From an uncultured Prevotellaceae bacterium (GTDB lineage Bacteria; Bacteroidota; Bacteroidia; Bacteroidales; Bacteroidaceae), in assembly GCA_902789415.1 (NCBI GenBank), contig CADAOD010000018.1, positions 1 through 64,000 of the forward strand: a stretch of DNA of 64,000 nt. Reading direction: 5' to 3'. Shown here in pieces: positions 44,725-53,393 of this stretch. A program made the translations under genes and the position numbers. Position 1 is the first letter of the stretch. Every line of letters begins with the position of its first letter. Under the pieces are notes generated by a model. The model saw nothing but the letters and a program-made list of their open reading frames with translations, did not search any database and was not told the origin of the DNA.

Positions 44725-44732
44725 CAAATATA
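44725..44732 (-). promoter_or_regulatory. secDF promoter
   Basis: TATATTTG on the minus strand (44732-44725), about 58 nt before the secDF ATG. No clear -33 element. Confidence 0.5.
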
Positions 44733-44781
44733 GGCATTTTTTTACACAAGGAAAAATTTATTGGCAAAAATTCACTCATTT

Positions 44782-45876
44782 TTAGTGTTTACTTTCCATT
44801 TTTAGGGTGCAGATGATAGGATTATGGTCGCTTGCGTCCATTTTACTATCCACCAAGCAGTTGTACGGCTCAAAGTGATCTGACACTAAAATGTGGTCGA
44901 TACGTACAAAAAATCCTTTCTGATTATATGACAAACCGATGCCTTTTCCTGTCGCCTGATAGCAGTCGGTTAACCCCTGTGCGATGGTGCGACGAGAGTA
45001 CGAAATGGGGTTGTCGTTAAAGTCGCCACAAACAATTATTGGGTACTGTCTGTGGGCTTCGATATACTTGTGTACAGCCTCGGCTTCAAGGGCTCGTTTG
45101 GCGGCGTATTTGCCTAATTTCTCAATTAGGAACATGGTTTCGGCTTTTGCGGTGTCTTTCTCCATCTTACCCCTAAGCATCTGCTTATACTTATTGCGGT
45201 CTTCGGTCGAAAGATGTGTACCCTCTAAGTGATTGTTAATCACCAGTAGGGTGTCGTTCTTCACCTGGAGAAAATAGGCTACCGAACCGTTTCCTGCCGA
45301 CTCGTATTGAATGCGTTCCTTTCTGATAATCGGGAACTTGGTGTGGATTCCAACACCATTGATGCAGACATCCTGCGGGTTGAAGATGGTGGTGTCGTTA
45401 TAGGGGTAGATTTTCTCGTACCATTGTTTTACATATCTTCGCCAGGTGTCAACATCCTCTTGTAAGCATACAATATCGGCATCTTGCTCTTTCAGGTATT
45501 CGTAAACCTTCTCAAAGCCTTGCTCGTATTTATAGTTGCCACCATACTGACACACGTTGTAGGATATCAGTTTGATGGTACCTTCGGGAGGCGTTTGCGA
45601 GGTGTGCAGGGGCATATAGAGCGTGATAGGACCATATACTATCACATAACCTACGATGGGGATCCAAGCTTTCTTCCATTTAAATGTGAGCCAAAAGAAC
45701 AAGAAGAGCAGGTTGGCAATCAGAAAGCCAGGGAAAGCCATACCTATGCACGAGAGCATAGGATGTTCCACTGGATTAATGCGGTCGGCATAGCCTGCTA
45801 ATATCATTAGCAACACAGTAGCCACATTGGCTCCTGCAATGAGGTTTACCGTAATGGTCTTCAGTTGCTTAATCAT
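44782..45876 (-). CDS. Membrane-anchored endonuclease/exonuclease/phosphatase family protein
   Basis: 364 residues. Three N-terminal hydrophobic segments (TVNLIAGANVATVLLMILAG, GMAFPGFLIANLLFLFFWLT and IPIVGYVIVYGPITLYM) precede a DNase I-like domain. That domain shows ISYNVCQYGGNYKY, VCLQEDVDTWRR, NNHLEGTHLS, ICGDFNDNPISY (read VCGDFNDNP) and SDHNPIICTLKM, the usual metal and catalytic motifs of the EEP fold. Its start overlaps the rhomboid stop by 4 nt (ATGA). Substrate is unknown; phosphodiesterase or phosphatase activity on lipid head groups is one option for membrane-bound members. Confidence 0.88.
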   Translation of the reverse strand: MIKQLKTITVNLIAGANVATVLLMILAGYADRINPVEHPMLSCIGMAFPGFLIANLLFLFFWLTFKWKKAWIPIVGYVIVYGPITLYMPLHTSQTPPEGTIKLISYNVCQYGGNYKYEQGFEKVYEYLKEQDADIVCLQEDVDTWRRYVKQWYEKIYPYNDTTIFNPQDVCINGVGIHTKFPIIRKERIQYESAGNGSVAYFLQVKNDTLLVINNHLEGTHLSTEDRNKYKQMLRGKMEKDTAKAETMFLIEKLGKYAAKRALEAEAVHKYIEAHRQYPIIVCGDFNDNPISYSRRTIAQGLTDCYQATGKGIGLSYNQKGFFVRIDHILVSDHFEPYNCLVDSKMDASDHNPIICTLKMESKH

Positions 45877-46820
45877 GACTGGTTGCTTGCATCAAAGAGC
45901 TTTTTCTTCTCTTCTTTGGTCAGACTATCGTAACCACTCTTGCGTATCTTATCCAGAATGGCGTCAATCTCAGCCTGATTCTGGCGTTTGCGGGCATTAT
46001 ACTCCATGTCGGCTTCCTTCGAACCGCCACCTTGGTTTACGTGCATGTTGGGATTGTGGTAGCCGCTACCTTGCTGGTGTTGGCGCTGTTCAAAGTTGCG
46101 TTTCAGGTTGTCGAAGAACTGCATACCTCGACCACGGTCGTACCCTGAGTTAGGATGACGGTTCCAATAACGTATCATGAGGAATCCGAACAGCATACCG
46201 CCTAAGTGGGCCGTGTGAGCTATGCCATCGCCAGTGGTTCCTAAGGCCGAGAAGAACTCGATGGCCACGTAACCTAATACAAACCATTTGGCTTTGATAG
46301 GGAATGGGAAGGGGATGATAAACAGTCGCTCGTTGGGGAATGTCATACCGAATGCCAGTATTACGGCATATACGGCACCAGAGGCGCCAATGGTGGTCCA
46401 GGTATTGAGCTGTCCGCTCAGTTGCTGACCAATGGCAAATATCTCGCCAAAAGTTACCGTTGGGTCTTGGGCATTAATCATCATGTAGAACTGGCCCAAC
46501 TGTACTATTTCCTGCAGGACTCCCGCACCTATACCACATGTAATGTAATAAAAAAGGAACTTCTTGGGACCCCACACGTTTTCTATCACACATCCAAACA
46601 TCCACAAACCGAACATATTACTGAGGATGTGCATGAAGTTGGCATGTAGGAACAGATATGTGACAAACTGATACAGGTGGAAATCGTTTGCCATAAAGAA
46701 ATGAAGGCCGCCGATGTCGGCCAGATCGATACCACGAAGTTGTAATACTACCGTGGCTAAGAACGCTATCAGGTTAATGATCAGCAGATTCTTTGTGATA
46801 GTTGGTATGCGGAACATCAT
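45873..46820 (-). CDS. Rhomboid family intramembrane serine protease
   Basis: 315 residues with six predicted membrane helices, then a soluble C-terminal tail of about 90 residues. The catalytic serine is S147 in TIGASGAVYAV and the histidine is H205 in AHTAHLGGMLFGF. The HANFMHILSNMFGLWMFG segment matches the conserved L1/TM2 region. The tail (EQRHQQGSGYHNPN, NQAEIDAILDKIRKSGYDSL) resembles the short helical tail of other Bacteroidetes rhomboids. Two starts are possible, ATG 46820 or 46817. Coupled to the EEP-family gene. Substrates unknown. Confidence 0.93.
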   Translation of the reverse strand: MMFRIPTITKNLLIINLIAFLATVVLQLRGIDLADIGGLHFFMANDFHLYQFVTYLFLHANFMHILSNMFGLWMFGCVIENVWGPKKFLFYYITCGIGAGVLQEIVQLGQFYMMINAQDPTVTFGEIFAIGQQLSGQLNTWTTIGASGAVYAVILAFGMTFPNERLFIIPFPFPIKAKWFVLGYVAIEFFSALGTTGDGIAHTAHLGGMLFGFLMIRYWNRHPNSGYDRGRGMQFFDNLKRNFEQRQHQQGSGYHNPNMHVNQGGGSKEADMEYNARKRQNQAEIDAILDKIRKSGYDSLTKEEKKKLFDASNQS

Positions 46821-46881
46821 ATCGTTTACTATTTATTATTATTACTTTTTATAATGAGCGCCTTTTGGCATCTCTCGGGTG

Positions 46882-46889
46882 CAAAATTA
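46882..46889 (-). promoter_or_regulatory. Candidate promoter of the rhomboid operon
   Basis: TAATTTTG on the minus strand (46889-46882), about 61 nt upstream of the gene, with TTTG at 46916-46913 (23-nt spacer). Confidence 0.5.
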
Positions 46890-46971
46890 CTAAAATAATC
46901 TCTTTTTTAGGCCAAAATGCCCTCGATAACAACTATTTTTTATTAAAAAGTGAAATTTTTCTGTTTTTTTG

Positions 46972-47002
46972 TTGTTTCTTTAAATACTTTCCCTTATATT
47001 TG
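46972..47002 (+). promoter_or_regulatory. hup promoter
   Basis: TTG (46972-46974), a 20-nt spacer, then TATATTTG (46995-47002). The predicted leader is about 55 nt to ATG 47064. Confidence 0.7.
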
Positions 47003-47063
47003 CCAAAGTTTTCGACTATACAACAGTTATTACTATTAAATATTTCATTAAATTATTAAGATT

Positions 47064-47336
47064 ATGAACAAAACAGAATTGGTAGAGAAGGTTGCAGCAA
47101 GTGCTGGCATCTCTAAGGTAGACGCAAAGAAGGCTATCGACGCAACAGTTGTAGCTATTAAGGATGCTCTCGTAAAGGGTGACAAGGTTGCTCTCGTTGG
47201 CTTCGGTACATTCAGTGTAAACGAGCGCCCTGCTCGTGAGGGTATCAATCCTCTGACAAAGCAGAAGATTACAATTGCTGCTAAGAAGGTTGCTAAGTTC
47301 AAGGCTGGTGCTGAGCTTGCTGACGCTATCAAGTAA
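47064..47336 (+). CDS. hup: HU family DNA-binding protein
   Basis: 90-residue nucleoid protein that bends DNA as a dimer. MNKTELVEKVAASAGISKVD forms the N-terminal helices. FGTFSVNERPAREGINPLT contains the GFGTF block and the beta-arm with the DNA-intercalating proline (INP). KKVAKFKAGAELADAIK is the C-terminal helix. Full length for HU. Monocistronic: its own promoter, an AT-rich leader and a strong terminator. Codon choice (AAG, GTT, GCT) is biased as expected for a highly expressed gene. Confidence 0.97.
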   Translation: MNKTELVEKVAASAGISKVDAKKAIDATVVAIKDALVKGDKVALVGFGTFSVNERPAREGINPLTKQKITIAAKKVAKFKAGAELADAIK

Positions 47337-47357
47337 AAGTATTGTAAATAAAATTTT

Positions 47358-47387
47358 AATGGGGATCCTTTTCAGGGTCCCCATTTT
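47358..47387. terminator. Terminator after hup
   Basis: AATGGGGATCC (47358-47368) pairs with GGGTCCCCATT (47375-47385, one mismatch), with a TTTTCA loop and T-rich sequence after it. It lies between convergent hup and the SDR gene. Confidence 0.85.
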
Positions 47388-47408
47388 AATTATATATGTG
47401 TGATATTC

Positions 47409-48212
47409 TTATTTGGGCTGTTTTCCAATGTAGGCCAGGATACCACCATCAACATAAAGAATATGTCCGTTGACGGCATCCGAAGCGTGTGATGCCAGGA
47501 ATACAGCAGGACCACCTAGCTCAGAAGGCTCGAGCCAGCGACCAGCAGGTGTCTTTGCACATATGAATGAATCAAATGGATGACGGCTTCCGTCTGGCTG
47601 GCGCTCACGCAGTGGAGCTGTCTGTGGGGTTGCAATGTAACCCGGGCCAATACCATTACACTGGATGTTATACTCACCATACTCTGAGCAGATGTTGCGT
47701 GTAAGCATCTTCAATCCACCCTTAGCGGCAGCGTAGGCAGATACGGTCTCACGACCCAGCTCACTCATCATAGAGCAGATATTGATAATCTTACCCTCAC
47801 GGCGTTCCATCATCTCAGGGATAACGGCTGAAGAGCAAATGAATGGACCAACCAGGTCGATATCGATAACCTGCTGGAATTCGGCACGCTTCATCTCGTG
47901 CATGGGGATACGCTTGATGATACCAGCATTGTTTACAAGGATGTCAATCTGTCCAACCTCGGCGTGAATCTTCTCAACGAGTGCCTTTACAGCGTTCTCG
48001 TCGGTTACATCGCATACATAGCCTTTAACGTTGTCGATACCAGCCTCTTTATAATTGTCGAGACCGCGCTGCAGAGCAGCTTCGTTAATGTCGTTGAAGA
48101 TGATGTTTTTGATGCCGGCAGCAACAAATGCCTTGGCAATGTTGAAACCAATACCGTAAGATGCGCCAGTAATCCAGGCGTTCTTACCCTCTAATGAAAA
48201 TAGATTTGCCAT
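47409..48212 (-). CDS. SDR oxidoreductase, KduD / gluconate 5-dehydrogenase-like
   Basis: 267-residue classical short-chain dehydrogenase. The NAD(P) loop is T15-GASYGIG (TGASYGIG), the NNAG motif is VNNAGIIKRIP, and the catalytic set is S147, Y160 and K164 (YAAAK). Similar Bacteroidales proteins are annotated as gluconate 5-dehydrogenase or 2-deoxy-D-gluconate 3-dehydrogenase (KduD), which act in uronate catabolism. The GH28 and beta-glucuronidase genes a few kilobases away would fit uronate use, but the link is inference. It begins 33 nt after tRNA-Gln on the same strand with no promoter of its own in that gap. Confidence 0.82.
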   Translation of the reverse strand: MANLFSLEGKNAWITGASYGIGFNIAKAFVAAGIKNIIFNDINEAALQRGLDNYKEAGIDNVKGYVCDVTDENAVKALVEKIHAEVGQIDILVNNAGIIKRIPMHEMKRAEFQQVIDIDLVGPFICSSAVIPEMMERREGKIINICSMMSELGRETVSAYAAAKGGLKMLTRNICSEYGEYNIQCNGIGPGYIATPQTAPLRERQPDGSRHPFDSFICAKTPAGRWLEPSELGGPAVFLASHASDAVNGHILYVDGGILAYIGKQPK

Positions 48213-48245
48213 AATTTGTTTGTTTTAGAAAAATGTTCTTAGTAG

Positions 48246-48316
48246 TTGGACGACTCGGATTCGAACCGGGAATGACAGAACCAAAACCTGTAGTGTTACC
48301 ATTACACCATCGTCCA
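48246..48316 (-). tRNA. tRNA-Gln (UUG)
   Basis: A 71-nt cloverleaf on the minus strand with acceptor TGGACGA/TCGTCCA, D arm with GGTGTAATGGTAACAC, anticodon stem ACAGG/TCTGT with loop TTTTGGT (anticodon TTG), and T arm with GGTTCGAATCC. Discriminator A; no CCA encoded. Confidence 0.96.
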
Positions 48317-48330
48317 AGGAGATTTGGCTG

Positions 48331-48362
48331 CAAAGGTACGAAGAATTTTTCTAAGTACCAAA
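48331..48362 (-). promoter_or_regulatory. Promoter of tRNA-Gln, ideal consensus
   Basis: On the minus strand TTTG (48362-48359), exactly 20 nt, then TACCTTTG (48338-48331). Initiation near 48324, about 8 nt before the tRNA. Confidence 0.85.
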
Positions 48363-48377
48363 TTTTGCAGCCAAATA

Positions 48378-49673
48378 TTATTTAACAATCAGCAAGTAGT
48401 AGTTCTTTTTGCCTTTCTGAGCCAAAAGATACTTGCCGTCAATCAGGTCGTCGGCTGTGATAGCACGGTTCTGATCGGTAATCTTTTCTTTGTTCAGCGA
48501 TACGCCACCGCCCTGAACCATCTTACGCATCTCGCCCTTTGAAGGGAAGACAGGTGCAACGGTAGTCAGCAGCTCGATAGCGGGCTGGCCAAGCTGATCC
48601 TTAGAAATCTCGAACTGGGGTACACCGTCGAATACATCGAGCAGTGTCTGCTCGTCAAGCTTCTCCAGACCTTCCTTGGTCGACTTACCAAACAAGATGT
48701 TTGAAGCCTCAATAGCAGTGTCGAGAGCCTCCTTTGAGTGTACCAATACGGTAACCTCCTCGGCCAGGCGCTTCTGCAGAACACGGCGACCAGGATCCTG
48801 CTTGTGCTCCTCAATCAGGGCGTCGATCACGTCCTTCTCGAGAGATGTGAAGATCTTGATGTAGCGCTCGGCATCGTCGTCGCTTACGTTCAGCCAGAAC
48901 TGGTAGAACTTATATGGAGTAGTGCGAACAGGATCGAGCCAAATATTACCGCTCTCGGTCTTACCAAACTTCTTTCCGTCGCTCTTGGTAATCAGTGGAC
49001 AGGTGAGTGCAAAGGTCTCAACCTCGTTACCGAGTGTACGACGGATGAGCTCAGTACCAGTAGTCATGTTACCCCACTGGTCGTTACCACCTAACTGCAG
49101 CTTTACGCCGTAGTGCTGATATAGGTACAGGAAGTCGTAACCCTGCAGCAGCTGATAGGTGAACTCGGTGAACGACAGACCGTCGCGTGCAGTACCGTTC
49201 AGGCGCTGCTGTACGCTCTCCTTGGCCATCATATAGTTAACAGTGATGTGCTTACCAACCTCGCGTGCGAAATCAAGGAAGGTAAAGTCCTTCATCCAAT
49301 CGTAGTTGTTTACCATCAGTGCAGCGTTTGGCTCTTTCGACTCAAAGTCGAGGAACTTAGCTACCTGCTTTTTGATGCACTCCTGATTGTGATATAGTGT
49401 TTCGTTGTTAAGCAGATTACGCTCCTGGCTCTTACCCGATGGGTCGCCAATCATACCAGTGGCACCACCTACCAGAATAACAGGACGGTGCCCGCAACGC
49501 TGAAGGTGGCGGAGCATCATGATACCGCAAAGGTGTCCGATATGCAGCGAGTCGGCTGTGGGGTCGGTACCTAAGTAGGCTGTTACCATTTCTTTCTGAA
49601 GCAGTTCCTCAGTACCTGGCATCATCTGTGCCAGCATACCGCGCCATTTCAGTTCTTCTACAAAGTTCTTCAT
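48378..49673 (-). CDS. tyrS: Tyrosyl-tRNA synthetase
   Basis: 431-residue class I synthetase that charges tRNA-Tyr. The HIGH motif is [13 protein letters not shown], the specificity region is [18 protein letters not shown] with [12 protein letters not shown], and the KMSKS-type loop is [13 protein letters not shown]-terminal S4-like RNA-binding domain ([20 protein letters not shown]) completes it. All typical domains are present. It is the last gene of a long minus-strand run, 35 nt after yidD. tRNA-Gln lies just downstream with its own promoter. Confidence 0.97.
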   Translation of the reverse strand: MKNFVEELKWRGMLAQMMPGTEELLQKEMVTAYLGTDPTADSLHIGHLCGIMMLRHLQRCGHRPVILVGGATGMIGDPSGKSQERNLLNNETLYHNQECIKKQVAKFLDFESKEPNAALMVNNYDWMKDFTFLDFAREVGKHITVNYMMAKESVQQRLNGTARDGLSFTEFTYQLLQGYDFLYLYQHYGVKLQLGGNDQWGNMTTGTELIRRTLGNEVETFALTCPLITKSDGKKFGKTESGNIWLDPVRTTPYKFYQFWLNVSDDDAERYIKIFTSLEKDVIDALIEEHKQDPGRRVLQKRLAEEVTVLVHSKEALDTAIEASNILFGKSTKEGLEKLDEQTLLDVFDGVPQFEISKDQLGQPAIELLTTVAPVFPSKGEMRKMVQGGGVSLNKEKITDQNRAITADDLIDGKYLLAQKGKKNYYLLIVK

Positions 49674-49708
49674 TTTTATTTTACTATATATTCTTTATTC
49701 TTACTTGT

Positions 49709-49939
49709 TTACGGAACGGGGTCGTAACCCGAACCGCCCCATGGGTTGCATCTTAATATACGCCAGATGGCCAATCCTAATCCCTTGATGGGACCGTGTT
49801 TCATAATGGCCTGTTTGGCATATTCGCTGCAGGTAGGAGTGAATCGGCATGAAGGGCCTAAAAGTGGTGAAATGGCCATCTGGTAAAAGCGGATGGGTAA
49901 TACCAACAACCACGATATGAAATGTATCAGCCTTTTCAT
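49709..49939 (-). CDS. yidD: Membrane protein insertion efficiency factor YidD
   Basis: 76-residue protein that aids YidC-dependent membrane insertion. The N-terminal amphipathic or hydrophobic helix is [20 protein letters not shown]. The family core is [20 protein letters not shown] with its two cysteines, then [33 protein letters not shown] (written in two parts: [24 protein letters not shown]). It overlaps rnpA by 4 nt, the usual rnpA-yidD arrangement. A slightly longer frame in another register over the same DNA was rejected because it lacks these motifs. Confidence 0.96.
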   Translation of the reverse strand: MKRLIHFISWLLVLPIRFYQMAISPLLGPSCRFTPTCSEYAKQAIMKHGPIKGLGLAIWRILRCNPWGGSGYDPVP

Positions 49940-50331
49940 GCTTTGTCTTTAGCAATCTGCTTCAAGAGGCTTATCATCTTCTTCTCAATATCTGCTGTTG
50001 CAAAGTGCTTATCTGTTAGCCAAATAATGGCTATTAAGAGCATTTCGCCTTCGTTTACCTTGCCATCAAGCAGCGACTTGTTCTTGCGGTAGGCCTCTCT
50101 AACCTGGCGTTTCACCCTGTTTCTGTCAACGGCATGCTTAAAGCGTTTCTTGGGCACGCTGATGAGCAGTTGCACAGGGGCGCAGCCCTCATGGTGTTCT
50201 GTTTTAAGAAAAACAGCCCTTAGAGGATAAGCAGTCAACGAGTGACTATTGCTTTTCTCAAAGAGCGTTTCTATCAGCAGGTTGCTGACGATGCGCTCCT
50301 CTTTGCTGAAGGTAGGCGCTGTCGTCATCAA
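49936..50331 (-). CDS. rnpA: Ribonuclease P protein component
   Basis: 131-residue protein subunit of RNase P, which trims the 5' leaders of precursor tRNAs. The basic core [20 protein letters not shown] is the RNR motif of the family, preceded by [10 protein letters not shown]. The N-terminal SKEERIV segment matches the usual LxKxxRI start in degenerate form. Two starts are possible (50331 or 50328). It lies 3 nt after hemD and overlaps yidD. rpmH, the common upstream partner, is not here. Confidence 0.95.
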   Translation of the reverse strand: MMTTAPTFSKEERIVSNLLIETLFEKSNSHSLTAYPLRAVFLKTEHHEGCAPVQLLISVPKKRFKHAVDRNRVKRQVREAYRKNKSLLDGKVNEGEMLLIAIIWLTDKHFATADIEKKMISLLKQIAKDKA

Positions 50332-50334
50332 TTC

Positions 50335-51084
50335 TTAGTCTTGTATTTCAAACAGGTAGTGCTGTAAAGCACCTGTCATTGATGGATACTTCTCGTTAGG
50401 AGCCTCGATGTCCAAGCGCAGACCAGCTTCCTTGGCAGCCTTTGCTGTTGCTGGACCAAAGGTGGCGATGGCAATCTTGTCCTGCTTGAAGTTGGGGAAG
50501 TTCTTGGTCAGCGACTCGATTCCAGCAGGGCTGAAGAAAATCAGCATGTCGTAGTCGAAGTTCTTAACCTCCTCCTCAGTGAAGTCGTTGCTTACGGTCT
50601 TGTACATCACACACTCAGTGTGCTGCAGCTTCTTCGAATCGAGCAGGTTGGCCAAGCTGTCGGTATGTACATCGCTCAGTGGAACGAGGTACTTCTCGGT
50701 TTTGTGCTTTACCATGGTAGGAATCAGATCGTCGATACGACCAGTTTCACCAAAGAAGATCTTGCGCTTTCTGTACTGCACATATTTCTGGATGTACAAT
50801 GCAATAGTCTCGGTAACACAGAAATACTTCATGTCCTCAGGAATGTTGATTCTGAGTTCCTTGGCCATGTTGAAGAAATGGTCAATGGCATGACGCGAGG
50901 TGAATACAACAGCTGTGTGATCCAGAATGTTCACCTTCTGTGCACGGAAATCTTTTGAGCTAATTGCTTCGACCTTGATGAAAGGACGGAAAATCAGTTC
51001 AACACCAAACTTGTTCGCAATATCGAAATATGGCGACTTCTCACTTGTTGGCTTAGGTTGTGAAACCAAAATCTTTTTGATCAT
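50335..51084 (-). CDS. hemD: Uroporphyrinogen-III synthase family protein
   Basis: 249 residues with two similar alpha/beta domains. Features are VEAISSKDFRAQKVNILDHT, AVVFTSRHAIDHFFNMAKEL, a middle segment CVTETIALYIQKYV, and FSPAGIESLTKNFPNFKQDK with IATFGPATAKAAKEAGLRLD in the second half. This pattern matches HemD, which cyclises hydroxymethylbilane. HemD is poorly conserved, and in Bacteroidetes this locus is commonly annotated so beside rnpA and DUF4271. No other tetrapyrrole gene lies in the window. Confidence 0.85.
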   Translation of the reverse strand: MIKKILVSQPKPTSEKSPYFDIANKFGVELIFRPFIKVEAISSKDFRAQKVNILDHTAVVFTSRHAIDHFFNMAKELRINIPEDMKYFCVTETIALYIQKYVQYRKRKIFFGETGRIDDLIPTMVKHKTEKYLVPLSDVHTDSLANLLDSKKLQHTECVMYKTVSNDFTEEEVKNFDYDMLIFFSPAGIESLTKNFPNFKQDKIAIATFGPATAKAAKEAGLRLDIEAPNEKYPSMTGALQHYLFEIQD

Positions 51085-51092
51085 ATTGTGTC

Positions 51093-52109
51093 CTAAATAT
51101 TTATTTTCAAATTCTCAGTTATTACCAGCAATCCGCTCCAGAGCGAAATTAAAGGTATCATTTCGAGGGCACAAAAGTACAAAATATTTTGCAGAAAACC
51201 GCCTTTTTGATTAAAAAAGATAACAAATGATTTATAAAATGTGAGAATTTTAGCTAAAATAATGATAGTTGCGGTATAATAGATGGCATTCTGGAGTGAA
51301 AATTGGAAATATGCCAATAGTAATACCAAAGGGAATAATGCTACCCCCTCGAGTGATGTTATCAGCAGTATAGAACCCTGAAATTGTAAATTTTTTCTCT
51401 TTGTAAAGAATACGCTGTTCACTATCGTATACAGCAACATTCTGCCTAACATATATGTCAGTATGCTCAATCCGTATATGAAAAGTAATGTGTATTCGGA
51501 TGAGAATACGAAGGTGTTGGCTACGAAATGGTTGGTGTAGAAATAATAGAGTAGGGCATAGAGCAGACAAGTGATGAACAGGAACAAGAACTGGAATTTG
51601 ATTTCGCTACCTGTCTCATCGAGCATCTGGACCGACTTTGAAGGGGTGAAGAAATGCTTAGTCTGCCTGATGATGAAGCCTGATATGCGCGATAGGGTAA
51701 AAGTAATCAGCAGGAAACAGAAAATCAGAATACCAGTCACAAAACTGTCGTTCTGAAAAGTGTAGGGGATTGGGGCGCCTGAAACGCCAATGCGCTCTAC
51801 ATTCAGTTCCGGGTGATACATGGTGTTGTTAGAGAAGAAATTCTCGCGGTAATAGTGAGGTAAATTAACTTCTTTCAGGTCGCGGGGAATCTCTTGTCCA
51901 GGTAGGTGTAAGGTATCTGGTCGGCTGCTATAATGAATCTCCTTAGGCTCGAACCACTCTTGTATGGCCGAGTCCTGTTGGGCAGGCGTAGCATCTTTAG
52001 GCAGCAACCGCAGCACCTCGTAGGGTGTCTGCGGTTTTGCCGTATGAACTGCCACCGTATCCTGCGTGGCAGATGATATAGTAGTTAGGATGCTATCGTT
52101 CTCCAGCAT
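51093..52109 (-). CDS. DUF4271 domain membrane protein
   Basis: 338 residues. A proline- and charge-containing N-terminal region of about 130 residues (VLRLLPKDATPAQQDSAIQE, YSSRPDTLHLPGQEIPRDL) precedes some seven membrane helices (ILIFCFLLITFTLSRISGFI, FLFLFITCLLYALLYYFYTN, LFIYGLSILTYMLGRMLLYT and others). The family is characteristic of Bacteroidetes and often lies immediately upstream of hemD, as here (8 nt). Function unknown; a link to heme or envelope biology is suggested only by position. It begins 6 nt after metK. Confidence 0.85.
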   Translation of the reverse strand: MLENDSILTTISSATQDTVAVHTAKPQTPYEVLRLLPKDATPAQQDSAIQEWFEPKEIHYSSRPDTLHLPGQEIPRDLKEVNLPHYYRENFFSNNTMYHPELNVERIGVSGAPIPYTFQNDSFVTGILIFCFLLITFTLSRISGFIIRQTKHFFTPSKSVQMLDETGSEIKFQFLFLFITCLLYALLYYFYTNHFVANTFVFSSEYTLLFIYGLSILTYMLGRMLLYTIVNSVFFTKRKNLQFQGSILLITSLEGVALFPLVLLLAYFQFSLQNAIYYTATIIILAKILTFYKSFVIFFNQKGGFLQNILYFCALEMIPLISLWSGLLVITENLKINI

Positions 52110-52115
52110 ATCTGA

Positions 52116-53372
52116 TTACAGTCCGAACTCTTTGCGGATGTCGTCTACACGGTCCAGTTTCTCCCATGTAAACAGTTCTACATCCATCGTTTTTGTTTCG
52201 TGATAATGACTGGTGAAAGTCTTTTGTACAACCTCGCACTTACGTCCCATGTGGCCATAGGCTGCTGTCTCGCTGTACATAGGCTGACGGAGCTTCAGTG
52301 TGCGTTCAATGGCCTTTGGACGCAGGTCGAAGAGTTTCTCAATCTTCTTGGCAATCTCGCCATCGCTCAGCTGTACATTGCTGCGACCATAGGTGTTTAC
52401 GTAGATGTTCATGGGCTTTGCCACACCGATGGCGTAGCTTATCTGTACCAGCATCTCATCAGCAACACCTGCTGCAACCATATTCTTGGCAATGTGACGG
52501 GCAGCGTAGGCGGCACTGCGGTCAACCTTCGATGAGTCTTTACCCGAGAAGGCACCACCTCCGTGTGCTCCCTTTCCACCATAGGTGTCGACGATAATCT
52601 TACGACCAGTCAGACCTGTATCGCCGTGGGGTCCACCAATCACGAATTTACCTGTTGGATTTACGTAGTACTTAATGTCGAGTCCGAACAGGTCGAGTAC
52701 TTTCTGTGAGTGAATCTGACTCTTTACGCGTGGAATCAGGATGTTGATAACGTCGTCCTTAATCTTAGCCAGCATCTTCTCGTCCTCGTCGAACTCGTCG
52801 TGCTGAGTTGATACTACGATCGTGTCGATTCGCTCAGGAATACCTTCGTCAGAGTATTGTACAGTTACCTGACTCTTAGAGTCGGGGCGCAGGTAGGTCA
52901 TTTCTTTACCTTCCTTGCGGATATCTGCCAAGGTGCGCATAATGAGGTGTGCCAGGTCGAGGCTAACGGGCATGTAGCTCTCAGTCTCGTTGGTGGCATA
53001 ACCGAACATCATGCCCTGGTCGCCAGCACCCTGCTCGTCTTCGTTGCCGTTGTCAACACCGCGGTTGATATCGGCACTCTGCTCGTGGATGGCACTTAGG
53101 ATTCCGCATGAATCGCCGTCGAATTGATACTCTGCTTTGGTATAGCCAATGCGCTTAATTGTTTTGCGGGCCATAGTCTGCAGGTCGATGTACACATCAC
53201 TGCGAACCTCACCCATAATAACAACCTGACCTGTAGTGACAAACGACTCGATGGCGCAGCGCGCCTTCGGGTCGTATGCCAGGAACTGGTCAAGTATTGC
53301 ATCAGAAATCTGATCGGCCACCTTATCGGGATGGCCCTCAGATACTGATTCTGACGAAAATAGATAACTCAT
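52116..53372 (-). CDS. metK: S-adenosylmethionine synthetase
   Basis: 418-residue enzyme making SAM from ATP and methionine. The start is [20 protein letters not shown] with the catalytic His, followed by [19 protein letters not shown]. The ATP loop region is [17 protein letters not shown], then [20 protein letters not shown] and [20 protein letters not shown]. Longer than E. coli MetK by about 35 residues, as in other Bacteroidetes (from memory). It lies 21 nt after the M16 peptidase gene and 6 nt before the DUF4271 gene, so it is probably in one long operon. Confidence 0.97.
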   Translation of the reverse strand: MSYLFSSESVSEGHPDKVADQISDAILDQFLAYDPKARCAIESFVTTGQVVIMGEVRSDVYIDLQTMARKTIKRIGYTKAEYQFDGDSCGILSAIHEQSADINRGVDNGNEDEQGAGDQGMMFGYATNETESYMPVSLDLAHLIMRTLADIRKEGKEMTYLRPDSKSQVTVQYSDEGIPERIDTIVVSTQHDEFDEDEKMLAKIKDDVINILIPRVKSQIHSQKVLDLFGLDIKYYVNPTGKFVIGGPHGDTGLTGRKIIVDTYGGKGAHGGGAFSGKDSSKVDRSAAYAARHIAKNMVAAGVADEMLVQISYAIGVAKPMNIYVNTYGRSNVQLSDGEIAKKIEKLFDLRPKAIERTLKLRQPMYSETAAYGHMGRKCEVVQKTFTSHYHETKTMDVELFTWEKLDRVDDIRKEFGL

Positions 53373-53393
53373 TCTTTATATTTAATAATTTGA

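Noticed and set aside
49701-49955. 84-codon frame in another register over yidD
   Set aside because: The 76-codon frame at 49709-49939 has the complete YidD motif set and the 4-nt overlap with rnpA.
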